Positions 49,886 through 58,782 of a DNA stretch of 64,000 bases are shown here, one piece after another. How positions within the stretch are numbered: the first letter of the stretch is position 1; every line of letters starts with the position of its first letter. Source of the DNA: Micromonospora sp. DSM 45708 (GTDB taxonomy: Bacteria; Actinomycetota; Actinomycetes; Mycobacteriales; Micromonosporaceae); assembly GCF_039566955.1 (NCBI RefSeq), contig NZ_CP154796.1:310001-374000 (forward strand). The letters are read 5' to 3'. A model generated the notes under the pieces. That model was not told the DNA's origin. It ran no database searches and saw only the letters and a program-made list of their open reading frames with translations. Both the position numbers and the translations under genes were made by a program.

Positions 49886-52413
49886 CGCCGGACCTCCGGC
49901 AGGCCCAGCACGACGGGCTGCCGCCGGCGTTCCGCGCCCGGTGGCGTGCCGCGCGCCGGCACCGGCTGGCCCCGCTCCACCGCGAAGGTGATGGACGGGT
50001 CCGGCACGTCCGGCGCGTTGACGAACGAGGTGAAGCGGCGCAGCCGTTCCGGGTCCTCCAGCACGTCCCGCCACTCGTCGGAGTATCCGTCGACGTGCCG
50101 GGCCATCGCCGCGTCGAGGTCGGCGCAGAGCCCCAGCGTGTCGTCCACCAGCACCGACCGGAGGTGGTCGAGGCCACCGTCCATGGCCTCGATCCAGGCA
50201 GCCGTACGCTGCAACCGGTCCGCGGTGCGCACGTAGTACATGAGGAACCGGTCGATGAGGGTGACCAGCTCGTCGGTGCTCAGGTCGGTGGCGAACAGGT
50301 CGGCGTGCCGGGGCCGGAAACCGCCGTTGCCGCCGACGTACAGGTTCCAGCCGGTCTCGGTGGCGATGACGCCGAAGTCCTTGCCGCGCGCCTCGGCGCA
50401 CTCCCGGGCGCAGCCGGAGACCGCCGACTTCAGCTTGTGCGGCGCGCGCAGGCCCCGGTAGCGCAGCTCCAACGCGATCGCCAGCCCCACCGAGTCCTGC
50501 ACGCCGTACCGGCACCAGGTGTCCCCGACGCAGGACTTCACCGTGCGCAGCGCCTTGCCGTACGCGTGCCCGGACTCGAAGCCGGCGTCGACCAGTCGGC
50601 GCCAGATCTGCGGGAGCTGGTCGACCCGCGCGCCGAACAGGTCGATCCGCTGCCCGCCGGTGATCTTGGTGTAGAGGTGGAAGTCCCGGGCCACCTCGCC
50701 GATCGCGATCAGCTTCTCCGGGGTGATCTCCCCGCCGGGTATCCGGGGCACCACCGAGTAGCTGCCGTCGCGTTGCAGGTTGGCCAGGAAGTGGTCGTTG
50801 GTGTCCTGGAGCGACGCCGCCTCGCCGTCGAGCACGTGGCCGGTGCCGAGCGAGGCGAGGATCGAGGCCACCACCGGCTTGCAGATGTCGCAGCCGCGCC
50901 CGCGCCCGTGCTCGGCGACCAGCCGGGAGAACGTGCCGATGCCCCGGACCCGGATCAGGTCGAACAACTCCTGCCGGCTCAGGTCGAAGTGCTCGCAGAG
51001 CGCGGTGGACTGCCGCACCCCGGCGGCGTCCAGCAGCTGCTTCAGCATCGGCACACAGGAACCGCAGCTCGTGCCGGCCCGGGTGCACGCCTTCAACGCC
51101 GGCACGTCGGTCGCCCCGCCGGCGATCGCCGCGTCCAGGTCGGCCCGGGTCACCGCGTTGCAGGAGCAGACCTGCGCGGCGGCCGGCAGCGCGCCCGCCC
51201 CGGCCCCCGGGCCGCCGGCCGGGGCCAGTAGCGCCAGCGGGGGACCGGGCAGCGGCCCGCCGACGCTCGCCCGCAACGTCGGGTAGGCGCTCGCGTCACC
51301 CACCAGCACGCCGCCGAGCAGCGTCCGCGCGTCGTCGGAGAGGACCAGCTTCGCGTACGACCGGGTGGCCGGGTCGGTGTACGTCACGTCGAGGCAGCCG
51401 GCGGTGACGCCGTGCGCGTCGCCGAACGAGGCCACGTCCACGCCGAGCAGCTTGAGCTTGGTCGCGGTGTCCGCGCCGGGGAACGTGGCCGCGCCGCCGA
51501 GCAGCCGGTCGGCGACCACCTCGGCGGTCGCGTACCCGGGCGCGACCAGGCCGTGGCAGACGCCCTCCACCGCCGCGCACTCGCCGACCGCCCAGATCCG
51601 CTCGTCGGCGGTCCGGCAGACCGCGTCCACCAGCACCCCGCCGCGCGGGCCCAGCGGCAGCCCGGCGGAGCGGGCCAACTCGTCCCGGGGCCGGATCCCG
51701 GCCGCGACCACGACCAGCTCCGCGTCGACGGAGCGGCCGTCCGCGAGGTCCAGCGCGGTCACCGTGCCGTCCGGTCCGGGGCGCAGCGCCGTGGTGGCCA
51801 CCCCGAGGTACGGGGTGACGCCCAGCTCCTCCACGTAGCGGCGGAGCATCGCCCCACCGGCGTCGTCCACCTGCACCGGCATCAGCCGGGGCGCGAACTC
51901 GACCACGCTGGTGGCGAGCCCGAGCAGGCGCAGCGCGTTGGCCGCCTCCAGGCCGAGCAGGCCGCCGCCGATCACCGCGCCGGTCCGCCGCCCCCGGGCG
52001 TGCGCCCGGATCGCGGTCAGGTCGTCGAGTGTCCGGTAGACGAAGACGCCGGGCAGGTCCGTGCCGTCGACCGGCGGGACGAACGCGTATGAGCCGGTGG
52101 CCAGCACCAACGCGTCGTACGGGTGCTCGCCGGTCGCCGTGGTCACCACCCGCCGCGCCCGGTCGACGCCGGTCGCCGGCTCGCCCAGCCGCAGCTCCAC
52201 ACCGTCGTCCGGGGTGTGCAGGCTCAACTCGTCCGCGTCGACGCCGTCGAAGACGGCCGAGAGCCGTACCCGGTCGTACGCCGGACGCCGCTCCTCGGCG
52301 AGCACGGTGACCCGCCACCGCCCGTCCCGGTCGCGGGCGCGCAGCGCCTCCACGAAGCGTTGCCCGACCATGCCGTTGCCGACGACCACCAGCCTGCTGG
52401 TCCGCTCACTCAT
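49882..52413 (-). CDS. nirB: nitrite reductase large subunit NirB
   Basis: NirB reduces nitrite to ammonium with NAD(P)H in the cytoplasm. The 843 residues run: FAD domain (RLVVVGNGMVGQRFVEAL), NAD-binding domain, a [2Fe-2S] BFD-like motif (VCSCNAVT ... GTSCGSC), and the siroheme/[4Fe-4S] domain with C-x5-C (SCVGDTWC) and C-x3-C (GCAREC). All ligand cysteines are present. ATG at 52413 follows GGAGG and overlaps the upstream gene's stop by 4 nt. Confidence 0.95.
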   Translation of the reverse strand: MSERTSRLVVVGNGMVGQRFVEALRARDRDGRWRVTVLAEERRPAYDRVRLSAVFDGVDADELSLHTPDDGVELRLGEPATGVDRARRVVTTATGEHPYDALVLATGSYAFVPPVDGTDLPGVFVYRTLDDLTAIRAHARGRRTGAVIGGGLLGLEAANALRLLGLATSVVEFAPRLMPVQVDDAGGAMLRRYVEELGVTPYLGVATTALRPGPDGTVTALDLADGRSVDAELVVVAAGIRPRDELARSAGLPLGPRGGVLVDAVCRTADERIWAVGECAAVEGVCHGLVAPGYATAEVVADRLLGGAATFPGADTATKLKLLGVDVASFGDAHGVTAGCLDVTYTDPATRSYAKLVLSDDARTLLGGVLVGDASAYPTLRASVGGPLPGPPLALLAPAGGPGAGAGALPAAAQVCSCNAVTRADLDAAIAGGATDVPALKACTRAGTSCGSCVPMLKQLLDAAGVRQSTALCEHFDLSRQELFDLIRVRGIGTFSRLVAEHGRGRGCDICKPVVASILASLGTGHVLDGEAASLQDTNDHFLANLQRDGSYSVVPRIPGGEITPEKLIAIGEVARDFHLYTKITGGQRIDLFGARVDQLPQIWRRLVDAGFESGHAYGKALRTVKSCVGDTWCRYGVQDSVGLAIALELRYRGLRAPHKLKSAVSGCARECAEARGKDFGVIATETGWNLYVGGNGGFRPRHADLFATDLSTDELVTLIDRFLMYYVRTADRLQRTAAWIEAMDGGLDHLRSVLVDDTLGLCADLDAAMARHVDGYSDEWRDVLEDPERLRRFTSFVNAPDVPDPSITFAVERGQPVPARGTPPGAERRRQPVVLGLPEVRR

Positions 52414-53933
52414 GACACCTCCACCGCCTCCCGATCCGCATCCGTCTCGCGTGCCTCGTCGGTCGTGGGCGGGTCCACCTCGGCGAGCCAGGCGGCGATG
52501 CCGGCCACCGCGTCCCGGCAGCCGCCGCAGCCGGTGGCGGCCCTCGTCGCCCCGGACAGGGCCGCGACGCTCCGGGCGCCGCCCCGCCAGCACGCCACCA
52601 GCGCGCCCTTGGTCACGTCGTTGCACCGGCACACGGTGGCCGCGTCCGGCATCAGCGCCGGGGACGCGGCCGGCTCGGCCGGTGCGCCGACCGCGCGGCC
52701 GAGCAGCAGCGCACGCCGGTCCGCCGGCACCGGCGCACCCCGGTCGAAGAGCTGCACCACGGTGCCGACCGCCGGGTTGTCGCCGAGCAGGATCGCGCCG
52801 GTCAGCTTCTCGTCGCGGATCCGCAGCCGGGCGTAGGTGCCCCGGGCCGGGTCGGCGAACGTCAGCTCCTCCACCGGACCGTCGCCGGTCGGCCCCGAGC
52901 CGTCGCCGGCCGCTGCGCCGTTCCCGGCCGGCGGGTCGGCCATGTCGCCCATCGCGGCCAGGTCGATCCCGGCCGCCTTCAACCGGGTCACCGTCGGTCG
53001 GGGGCGGTAGCGGGCCGCCTCGTCCTCCCCGGTCAGCACGCCGGCCACCACCCGCGCCTGCGTCCAGGCCGGCGCCACCAGCCCGGTCAGCGTCCCGTCG
53101 TGCTGGGCGCAGTCGCCCACCGCCGAGATGCGCGGGTCGCTGGTCCGCATCCGGTCGTCCACCACCACGCCCCGGTCGACGGCGAGCCCGGCAGCCCGGG
53201 CCAGCGCGGTGTCGGGGCGTACGCCGCAGCAGAGCACCAGCAGGTCGGCCGCGAGCGGCTCGCCGTCGCCCAGGTGGAGCCGGACGCCGTCGGCGTCGGC
53301 GGTCACCCGGGTCGCCGGCACGCCGAGCCGGGCCCGGACGCCCAACCCGGTCAGCGTGCCCGCGAGGACCGCGCCGGCGGCCGGGTCGAGCTGCCGTTCC
53401 ATCAGGTGCCCGTTCGGGTGGACCACCGTCACGTCGAGGCCCCGGGCGGCGAGGCCCCGGGCCGCCTCCAGCCCGAGCAGCCCTCCGCCGAGCACCAGGG
53501 CGCGACGGGCGTCCCGGGCCACGGCGAGGATGCGCCGGCAGTCGGCCAGCGTGCGGAACGGGACCACCCGGTCGGGCAGCGGGTCGAGCCCCGGCAGCGG
53601 CGGCACCACGGCCCGGCTGCCGGTGGCGAGCACCAGGTGGTCGTAGCCGTACCGGCCGCCGTCGGCGGTGCGGACCTCCCGGGCCGCCCGGTCGACGGTG
53701 GAGACCGACGTGCCGGTGCGCACGTCCACCCGTGGACCGATCGCCTCGACCAGCTCCACGTCCGGCTCGCCGATCTTTCCGGCGAGCAGCGTGGAGAGCA
53801 TGATCCGGTTGTACGCCCGGTGCGGTTCCGCCCCGAGCACGGTGATCCGCCGGTCACCGCCCCGGGCGTGCAGCTCGGCGGCGAGCCGGGCCCCGGCCAT
53901 GCCGTACCCGACGACGACGATGCGCGCGGTCAT
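52410..53933 (-). CDS. FAD/BFD-type electron-transfer subunit of nitrate reductase
   Basis: The 507-residue NAD(P)H-FAD oxidoreductase (IVVVGYGMAGARLAAEL ... AVGDCAQHDGTLTGLVAPAW) carries a C-terminal BFD-like [2Fe-2S] domain, VCRCNDVTKGALV ... GATRAATGCGGC. It looks like the front half of NirB without the siroheme part and matches NasB-type electron donors of assimilatory nitrate reductase. Its ATG overlaps the nasA stop by 4 nt and its stop overlaps nirB by 4 nt. A glycine/proline-rich insert of about 25 residues lies before the BFD region. Confidence 0.85.
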   Translation of the reverse strand: MTARIVVVGYGMAGARLAAELHARGGDRRITVLGAEPHRAYNRIMLSTLLAGKIGEPDVELVEAIGPRVDVRTGTSVSTVDRAAREVRTADGGRYGYDHLVLATGSRAVVPPLPGLDPLPDRVVPFRTLADCRRILAVARDARRALVLGGGLLGLEAARGLAARGLDVTVVHPNGHLMERQLDPAAGAVLAGTLTGLGVRARLGVPATRVTADADGVRLHLGDGEPLAADLLVLCCGVRPDTALARAAGLAVDRGVVVDDRMRTSDPRISAVGDCAQHDGTLTGLVAPAWTQARVVAGVLTGEDEAARYRPRPTVTRLKAAGIDLAAMGDMADPPAGNGAAAGDGSGPTGDGPVEELTFADPARGTYARLRIRDEKLTGAILLGDNPAVGTVVQLFDRGAPVPADRRALLLGRAVGAPAEPAASPALMPDAATVCRCNDVTKGALVACWRGGARSVAALSGATRAATGCGGCRDAVAGIAAWLAEVDPPTTDEARETDADREAVEVS

Positions 53934-56038
53934 GCCCGCTCCACCCGGACCGCGCAGATCTTGAACTCGGGCATCCCGGAGACCGGGTCGAGCGCGTCGT
54001 TGGTGACCGAGTTGGCCCGGGCGGCGCCGGGCCAGTGGAACGGGGCGAAGACGGTGTCCGGCCGGATCGCCGGGCTGAGCCGGGCCGGCGCGCGCAGCTC
54101 GCCCCGGCGGGAGACCACCCGCACCGGCGTCCCGTCGGTCACGCCGAGCCGGGCGGCCAGGTCGGGGTGCAGCTCGACGAAGCCGCCCGGTGCGGCCCGG
54201 CGCAGCGCGGCGACCCGTCGGGTCTGCGTGCCGGACTGGTACTGCGCCAGCACCCGGCCGGTGGTGAAGTGCAGCGGGTACTCGGCGCAGACCGGCTCGG
54301 CGGCCGGGCGGTGGGTCACCGGGTGGAACCGGGCCCGGCCGTCCGGGGTGGGGAACCGGTCGGCGAAGAGGCGGGGCCGGTCCGGTCCGTCGACGTCCGG
54401 GCAGGGCCAGAACACGCCGCCGTCGGCGTCGATCCGGTCCCAGGTGATCCCGGCGTAGTCGGCGGGGCCGCCCGCCGAGGCGCGGCGCAGCTCCTCGAAC
54501 ACCGTCCGCGGGTCGGTCGGCAGCGGTGCGTCGTCGGTCAGGCGGGCGGCCAGCGCGGCGAGGATCTCCAGGTCGGTCCGGACGCCGGCGGGTGGCGCGC
54601 GGAACGCGCGGCGGCGCAGCACCCGACCCTCCAGGTTGGTCATCGTGCCGTCCTCCTCGGCCCACTGGGTCACCGGCAGCACCACGTCGGCCAGCTCGGC
54701 CGTCTCCGAGCGGAGGAAGTCGGCGACCACGAGCAGGTCCAGGTCGCGCAGCCGGGACTCGATCCGGGCCGCGCGCGGCGCGGAGACGACCGGGTTGGAA
54801 CCGAACACCAGCAGCGCCCTCGGCCCGGACGGGGTGCCGAGCGAGTCGAGCAGTTGATAGGCGGGCACCCCCGGGCCGGGCAGCGTCGCCGGGTCGACGC
54901 CCCACACGCCGGCCACGTGCTCCCGGGCCGCCGGGTCGTCGATCCGCCGGTAGCCGGGGAGCTGGTCGGCCTTCTGCCCGTGCTCCCGTCCGCCCTGCCC
55001 GTTGCCCTGCCCGGTCAGGCAGCCGTAGCCGGAGCCGGGGCGGCCGGGCAGGCCGAGCGCGAGCGCCAGGTTGATGAAGGCGGTGACGGTGTCGACGCCC
55101 TTGGCGTGCTGCTCGGCGCCCCGGGCGGTGAGGATGATCGCGCGGTCCGCGCCGGCCAGCGCGCGGGCGGCGGCCTCCAGGTCGGCCACCGGCACCCCGG
55201 AGAGGCGTTCCACCTCCGCCGGCCAGCAGCCGGCGACGGTGCGCCGGACCTCGTCGAACCCGGTGGTACGCGCCGCGACGTACGCCCGGTCGACGAAGCC
55301 CTCGGTGAGCGCGATGTGCAGCAGCGCGTTCGCCACCGCCAGGTCGGTGCCGGGCAGCGGTTGCAGGTGCAGGTCGGCCTGGCGGGCGGTGGCGGTGGCC
55401 CGGGGGTCGATCACGATCAGCCGGCCGCCGCGCTCCCGCTGGTCGGCGACGTGCCGCATCAGCGGCGGCATGGTCTCGGCCGGGTTCGCGCCCACCAGCA
55501 GCAGCGTGTCCGCCCGGCCGAGGTCGGCGAGCGGGAACGGCAGGCCCCGGTCGACGCCGAAGGCGCGGTTGCCGGCCGCGGCGGCCGACGACATGCACCA
55601 GCGTCCGTTGTAGTCGATGTGCCGGGTGCGCAGCGTCACCCGGGCGAACCGGCCCAGCGCGTACGCCTTCTCGTTGGTCAGCCCGCCGCCGCCGAAGACC
55701 GCCACCGCGTCCCGCCCGTGCCGTTCGCGCACCGTGTGCAGGCCGGCGGCGACCCGGTCGAGCGCCTCGTCCCAGCTCGCCGGGCGCAGCTCCCCGCCGG
55801 GCCGGTCGCGCAGCAGCGGCGTGGTGAGCCGCTCCGGGTGGTCGAGCAGTTCGGCGGCGGTCCAGCCCTTCTGGCACAGCCCGCCCCGGTTGGTGGGGAA
55901 GTCCCGCGCGGCGACCTCGACGCCGTCGCCGTCGCCGCGCAGCGCCATGCCGCACTGCAACGCGCAGTACGGGCAGTGCGTGGCCGTCTCCCGGGGGCGC
56001 ACCCCCGATCGCGTCGCCACGCGTGCACCGTCTGTCAT
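53930..56038 (-). CDS. nasA: assimilatory nitrate reductase catalytic subunit
   Basis: Molybdopterin enzyme of 702 residues that reduces nitrate to nitrite in the cytoplasm. The N-terminal [4Fe-4S] ligands are Cys22, Cys25, Cys29 and Cys55 (HCPYCALQCGM, GGLCQKG). The molybdenum-ligand region DYNGRWCMSSA and the C-terminal GSGTQTRRV-like dinucleotide segment (YQSGTQTRRV) are present. ATG at 56038 has no clear ribosome site; the -10 box lies close, so the message is nearly leaderless. It is the first gene of a five-gene operon behind a GlnR-box-like sequence. Confidence 0.95.
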   Translation of the reverse strand: MTDGARVATRSGVRPRETATHCPYCALQCGMALRGDGDGVEVAARDFPTNRGGLCQKGWTAAELLDHPERLTTPLLRDRPGGELRPASWDEALDRVAAGLHTVRERHGRDAVAVFGGGGLTNEKAYALGRFARVTLRTRHIDYNGRWCMSSAAAAGNRAFGVDRGLPFPLADLGRADTLLLVGANPAETMPPLMRHVADQRERGGRLIVIDPRATATARQADLHLQPLPGTDLAVANALLHIALTEGFVDRAYVAARTTGFDEVRRTVAGCWPAEVERLSGVPVADLEAAARALAGADRAIILTARGAEQHAKGVDTVTAFINLALALGLPGRPGSGYGCLTGQGNGQGGREHGQKADQLPGYRRIDDPAAREHVAGVWGVDPATLPGPGVPAYQLLDSLGTPSGPRALLVFGSNPVVSAPRAARIESRLRDLDLLVVADFLRSETAELADVVLPVTQWAEEDGTMTNLEGRVLRRRAFRAPPAGVRTDLEILAALAARLTDDAPLPTDPRTVFEELRRASAGGPADYAGITWDRIDADGGVFWPCPDVDGPDRPRLFADRFPTPDGRARFHPVTHRPAAEPVCAEYPLHFTTGRVLAQYQSGTQTRRVAALRRAAPGGFVELHPDLAARLGVTDGTPVRVVSRRGELRAPARLSPAIRPDTVFAPFHWPGAARANSVTNDALDPVSGMPEFKICAVRVERA

Positions 56039-56046
56039 GTCGGAAA

Positions 56047-56100
56047 AGCGTGCCGCCGGGCGGTTTCCGGCCCGGGTCCCTTCTGTTTCGGTCCTGTCAA
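56047..56100 (-). promoter_or_regulatory. GlnR-box-like operator and promoter of nasA
   Basis: Read on the minus strand from 56100 to 56063 the sequence is TTGAC-n6-GAAAC-n6-GACCC-n6-GAAAC, the exact spacing of the actinobacterial GlnR box (GTnAC-n6-GAAAC repeated). Both b-sites are perfect and the first a-site differs at one position. Ten nt downstream lies CACGCT (56052-56047) as -10, with the ATG 8 nt further. GlnR activates nitrogen genes under ammonium limitation. Confidence 0.7.
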
Positions 56101-56122
56101 GAGCGCCTCACACCGCACAGGG

Positions 56123-56151
56123 CTGACGGAACGGATCGACTGGTCTAGAAT
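56123..56151 (+). promoter_or_regulatory. promoter of the methyltransferase at 56186
   Basis: CTGACG (56123-56128) and TAGAAT (56146-56151) are 17 nt apart. The start of transcription would be near 56158. A short TCCCA-CAGAA-TGGGA hairpin (56164-56178) overlaps the GGGAGA ribosome site and could modulate translation. Confidence 0.55.
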
Positions 56152-56185
56152 GTGAGAAAATAATCCCACAGAATGGGAGACTGAT

Positions 56186-56890
56186 GTGAGCGTGACGGAT
56201 GCTTTCGACGCCGTGGCCGGCCGCTACGACCAGGCCCGACGCCGGCTGGTGCCCTGCTTCGACGCGTTCTACGGCACGGCGATCGAGGTGGCCGCGCCGC
56301 CGCTGCGGGCCGCGCTGGCCGCCGGGCGTACCCCCGAGGTGCTGGACCTGGGCGCGGGCACCGGCCTGCTCTCCCTGCTGCTGTCCGCAGCGGTCCCCGG
56401 CGTCCGGCTGACGCTTGTGGACGGCGCACCCGCCATGCTCGCGGTCGCCACCGGTCACCTGGCCGCCCGCGGGGTGCCGCACCGCACGGTCCACGCCGAC
56501 CTGGCCGACCCGCTGCCCGCCGGCCGCTACGACGCGGTGGTCTCCGCGCTGGCCATCCACCACCTCGACGACGACGGCAAGCGGTCGCTCTACCGCCGGG
56601 CGGCGGACGCGCTCGTGCCCGGCGGCGTGTTCGTCAACGCCGAGCAGGTGGCCGGCCCCACCACGGCGCTGGACCGGCGCTACGACGAGGTGTGGACGGC
56701 GCGGATCACCGAGTTGGGCTCCGACGCCGAGGAGGTCGCCGGGGCCCGCGAACGGATGCGGCACGACCGGCCGGCCACCGTGGCCGACCAGTGTCGCTGG
56801 CTCGGCGAGGCCGGTCTGACGGACGTGGACTGCTTCTTCAAGGAGTGGCGCTTCGCCGTCTTCGGCGGCCGCCGCCCCGGCTTCGAGTGA
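56186..56890 (+). CDS. class I SAM-dependent methyltransferase
   Basis: The 234-residue protein has motif I VLDLGAGTGLLSLLLS (about residues 50-65), LVDGAPAML, and the post-I region ALAIHHLDDDGKRSLYRRAADALVPGGVFVNAEQV typical of small-molecule methyltransferases. The substrate is unknown. GTG at 56186 is 6 nt after GGGAGA; the ATG two bases before is followed at once by TGA in its own frame. It is divergent from nasA and may be influenced by the same control region. Confidence 0.85.
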   Translation: MSVTDAFDAVAGRYDQARRRLVPCFDAFYGTAIEVAAPPLRAALAAGRTPEVLDLGAGTGLLSLLLSAAVPGVRLTLVDGAPAMLAVATGHLAARGVPHRTVHADLADPLPAGRYDAVVSALAIHHLDDDGKRSLYRRAADALVPGGVFVNAEQVAGPTTALDRRYDEVWTARITELGSDAEEVAGARERMRHDRPATVADQCRWLGEAGLTDVDCFFKEWRFAVFGGRRPGFE

Positions 56891-57012
56891 CCGGGCGAAC
56901 CTGGGTGCTCCCGCGTTACGGCGTACTCGGGCGTGTCGCGCAAGAGAAGAAGTAGCCCTAAGAGCGATATACCTCAGAGTCATATTTATGGATTTTGTGC
57001 TGGATGTGTGGG

Positions 57013-58275
57013 TCATCGGTTGGGGAGTTGGGGGCGGTGGCCGCCGAGGCTGAGTAGGGCTAGGGCGATGAGGGCGTGGGGTGAGTGGAAGCCGAAGGCC
57101 ATCCGGGTGATGAGGCGGATCTTGGCATTGACGGATTCGATGCGGCCGTTGGACAGGCCGTGTTCGAGCGAGGCGATGATGGCGTCGCGGTGGCGGACCA
57201 CGCGGCGTTGCAGGTCGACGAAGATGTCGATGCGGCTGCGGCGGGCCCAGCCGATCCATTGGTCGAGGGCTTGGACCGCTGTGGTGGGGCTGGTTTTGGC
57301 CAGGGTGAACACGTAGCGCAGGCCTTCTTTGAGGGCCCAGGCTCGGTGTAGGCGGGGGTGGTTCTTGGCGATCCAGTCGAGGGTGGCCCGTTGTGCGCCG
57401 GTGAGGTTGTCCGGGTTCTTCCACAACGCCCAGCGGGTGTTCTTCACCAGCCGCGCTTCGCCGACGGCGACACCGCGACGGCCTGTTCCCCGACCGGCGG
57501 CGGCGTTCCATACCTGCCGGCGGACTCGGTCCACGGCGTCGCTGGCCCAGGCCACGACGTGGAACGGGTCGGCGCAGCGCACCGCGTTCGGGCAACGACG
57601 GCGCACCACGGTGGTGATCCAGTCCGCGCCGTCAGCCGACACGTGGGTGATCGCGGCTGCCCGCTCGGGTCCGAGCAGGTCGAAGAACTCGTGCAACGTA
57701 GCCGCGCTCTTGCCCGCAGCGGCCCACACCAGCCGGCCGGTGTCGTGATCCACCACCACGCTCAGATACCGGTGGCCTTTCTTGTAGCTGACCTCGTCGA
57801 TACCGATACGACGTAACCCGTCGAGGCGATCCACCGCTGCGCCGCTATCAGCCCACACCCGCGCGATGATCGCACCCACCGTGCGCCAACTGATCCGCAT
57901 CAACCGCGACACCACCGACTTCGCCGCGTGCACCGCCAACCACGCCACCGCCTGATCGAACGCCCGGGTATGCCCCGCCCCATGCCTGGCCCACGGCACC
58001 GCCGCGACCACCACCCCATGCACCCGACACGACACCCGCGGCGCATCGGCCTCGATCACCGCCCGCACCACCCCCAGATCCAACGCCCGCCACCGCCGAC
58101 GCACCCCCGCGTCATAACCAGGACACCGCCGCCGGCAAAACGGACACCGCCGCCGAGCACCCCGAGCCACCCGCACCCGAGCCACCACCACCTGCTCGAC
58201 CGCATCGAACTCGACACCCTCCACCACCGCCTGCTCGACCCCGAACAACCGAGCCCATACCCTTACCGAACGCAC
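57013..58275 (-). CDS. ISL3-family transposase
   Basis: The 420-residue DDE transposase has an N-terminal zinc-ribbon (CPFCRRRCPGYD), a helix-turn-helix region, and the catalytic residues in GIDEVSYKKGHRYLSVVVDHDTGRLVW, CADPFHVVAWA and SNGRIESVNAKIRLI, the ISL3-type DDE triad. No frameshift is seen. The GTG start lies inside a 12-bp inverted repeat that could hide it in read-through transcripts. Codon choice is less GC-biased than in neighbours. Confidence 0.92.
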   Translation of the reverse strand: MRSVRVWARLFGVEQAVVEGVEFDAVEQVVVARVRVARGARRRCPFCRRRCPGYDAGVRRRWRALDLGVVRAVIEADAPRVSCRVHGVVVAAVPWARHGAGHTRAFDQAVAWLAVHAAKSVVSRLMRISWRTVGAIIARVWADSGAAVDRLDGLRRIGIDEVSYKKGHRYLSVVVDHDTGRLVWAAAGKSAATLHEFFDLLGPERAAAITHVSADGADWITTVVRRRCPNAVRCADPFHVVAWASDAVDRVRRQVWNAAAGRGTGRRGVAVGEARLVKNTRWALWKNPDNLTGAQRATLDWIAKNHPRLHRAWALKEGLRYVFTLAKTSPTTAVQALDQWIGWARRSRIDIFVDLQRRVVRHRDAIIASLEHGLSNGRIESVNAKIRLITRMAFGFHSPHALIALALLSLGGHRPQLPNR

Positions 58276-58342
58276 GCCGTTGCCCCGCCCACTCAGTTCT
58301 GACCTTCGACAAGCCAGAACCTAGGCAGGACAACGGCGTGCG
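58271..58342 (-). promoter_or_regulatory. inverted repeat over the transposase start
   Basis: CGCACGCCGTTG (58271-58282) is the exact reverse complement of 58331-58342, and a second pair GTTCTG/CAGAAC (58296-58301/58315-58320) nests inside. In an RNA entering from outside the element the structure would enclose the transposase GTG (58275-58273). Such hairpins protect IS elements from read-through expression. Confidence 0.5.
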
Positions 58343-58484
58343 CCATCAACGACGCGCCCAACCACCCACAAACACGTCACAAGACCCATATTTATGACCC
58401 TGAGGTATATCGCGGAGAAGTGCACATCATCCGGCGGCCGTCACGCACTTGACGTGTCGAAATTTCTGATCCGCGCGAGCGGGG

Positions 58485-58514
58485 ATGACTGGCGGTCATA
58501 CCGCTGGGTAGGCT
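58485..58514 (+). promoter_or_regulatory. toxin-antitoxin promoter, leaderless
   Basis: ATGACT (58485-58490) and TAGGCT (58509-58514) are 18 nt apart; the antitoxin ATG follows TAGGCT by 7 nt. No ribosome site lies between. Confidence 0.55.
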
Positions 58515-58521
58515 GCCTGGC

Positions 58522-58782
58522 ATGACCGCCAAGGTGACACTGTCGTTCTCCGACGAGACGATCGAGGAGGCGCGCCGGTTCGCCAAGCGGGAAGGGCTCT
58601 CCCTCTCCGCCTGGATGGACCAGGCCGCCCGGGAGAAGGCGCTGCGCGAGGTCTTCACCGCGCACGCCGCCGCGGTCGCCCGGGCCGGCCTGGACCTGGA
58701 ATCCGCCGCCCTGGCCGACGCCCAGGAGGCCGCGATGGTCGACGACGCCATGTTCGGCGGCGGGCGTCCGCGTGCTGCGTAG
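58522..58782 (+). CDS. ribbon-helix-helix/MazE-type antitoxin
   Basis: The 86-residue protein starts TAKVTLSFSDETIEEARRFAKREGLSLSAWMDQAAREKA, a ribbon-helix-helix DNA-binding fold, then a longer acidic-alanine C-terminus that would wrap the toxin. It lies directly before a MazF-type toxin and overlaps it by 11 nt, the usual layout. Antitoxins of this kind normally repress their own promoter; a short operator could overlap 58485-58514. Confidence 0.8.
   Translation: MTAKVTLSFSDETIEEARRFAKREGLSLSAWMDQAAREKALREVFTAHAAAVARAGLDLESAALADAQEAAMVDDAMFGGGRPRAA

Larger units (their letters stand above)
56964..58413. mobile_element. ISL3-family insertion sequence
   Basis: The element is about 1450 bp. 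The left end starts GCGATATACCTCAG (56964) and the right end finishes with its complement at 58413; the terminal repeats match over about 36 nt with 6 mismatches. One transposase gene occupies most of it on the minus strand. ISL3 elements usually make 8-bp target duplications; the flanks CCCTAAGA and GGAGAAGT do not match, so the insertion is old, rearranged, or bordered by a deletion. The copy looks otherwise intact. Confidence 0.85.

Noticed and set aside
52061..53803. 580-residue plus-strand frame rich in Arg, Pro and Ser
   Set aside because: Antisense of nirB and the FAD electron-transfer gene; no signal, motif or ribosome site.
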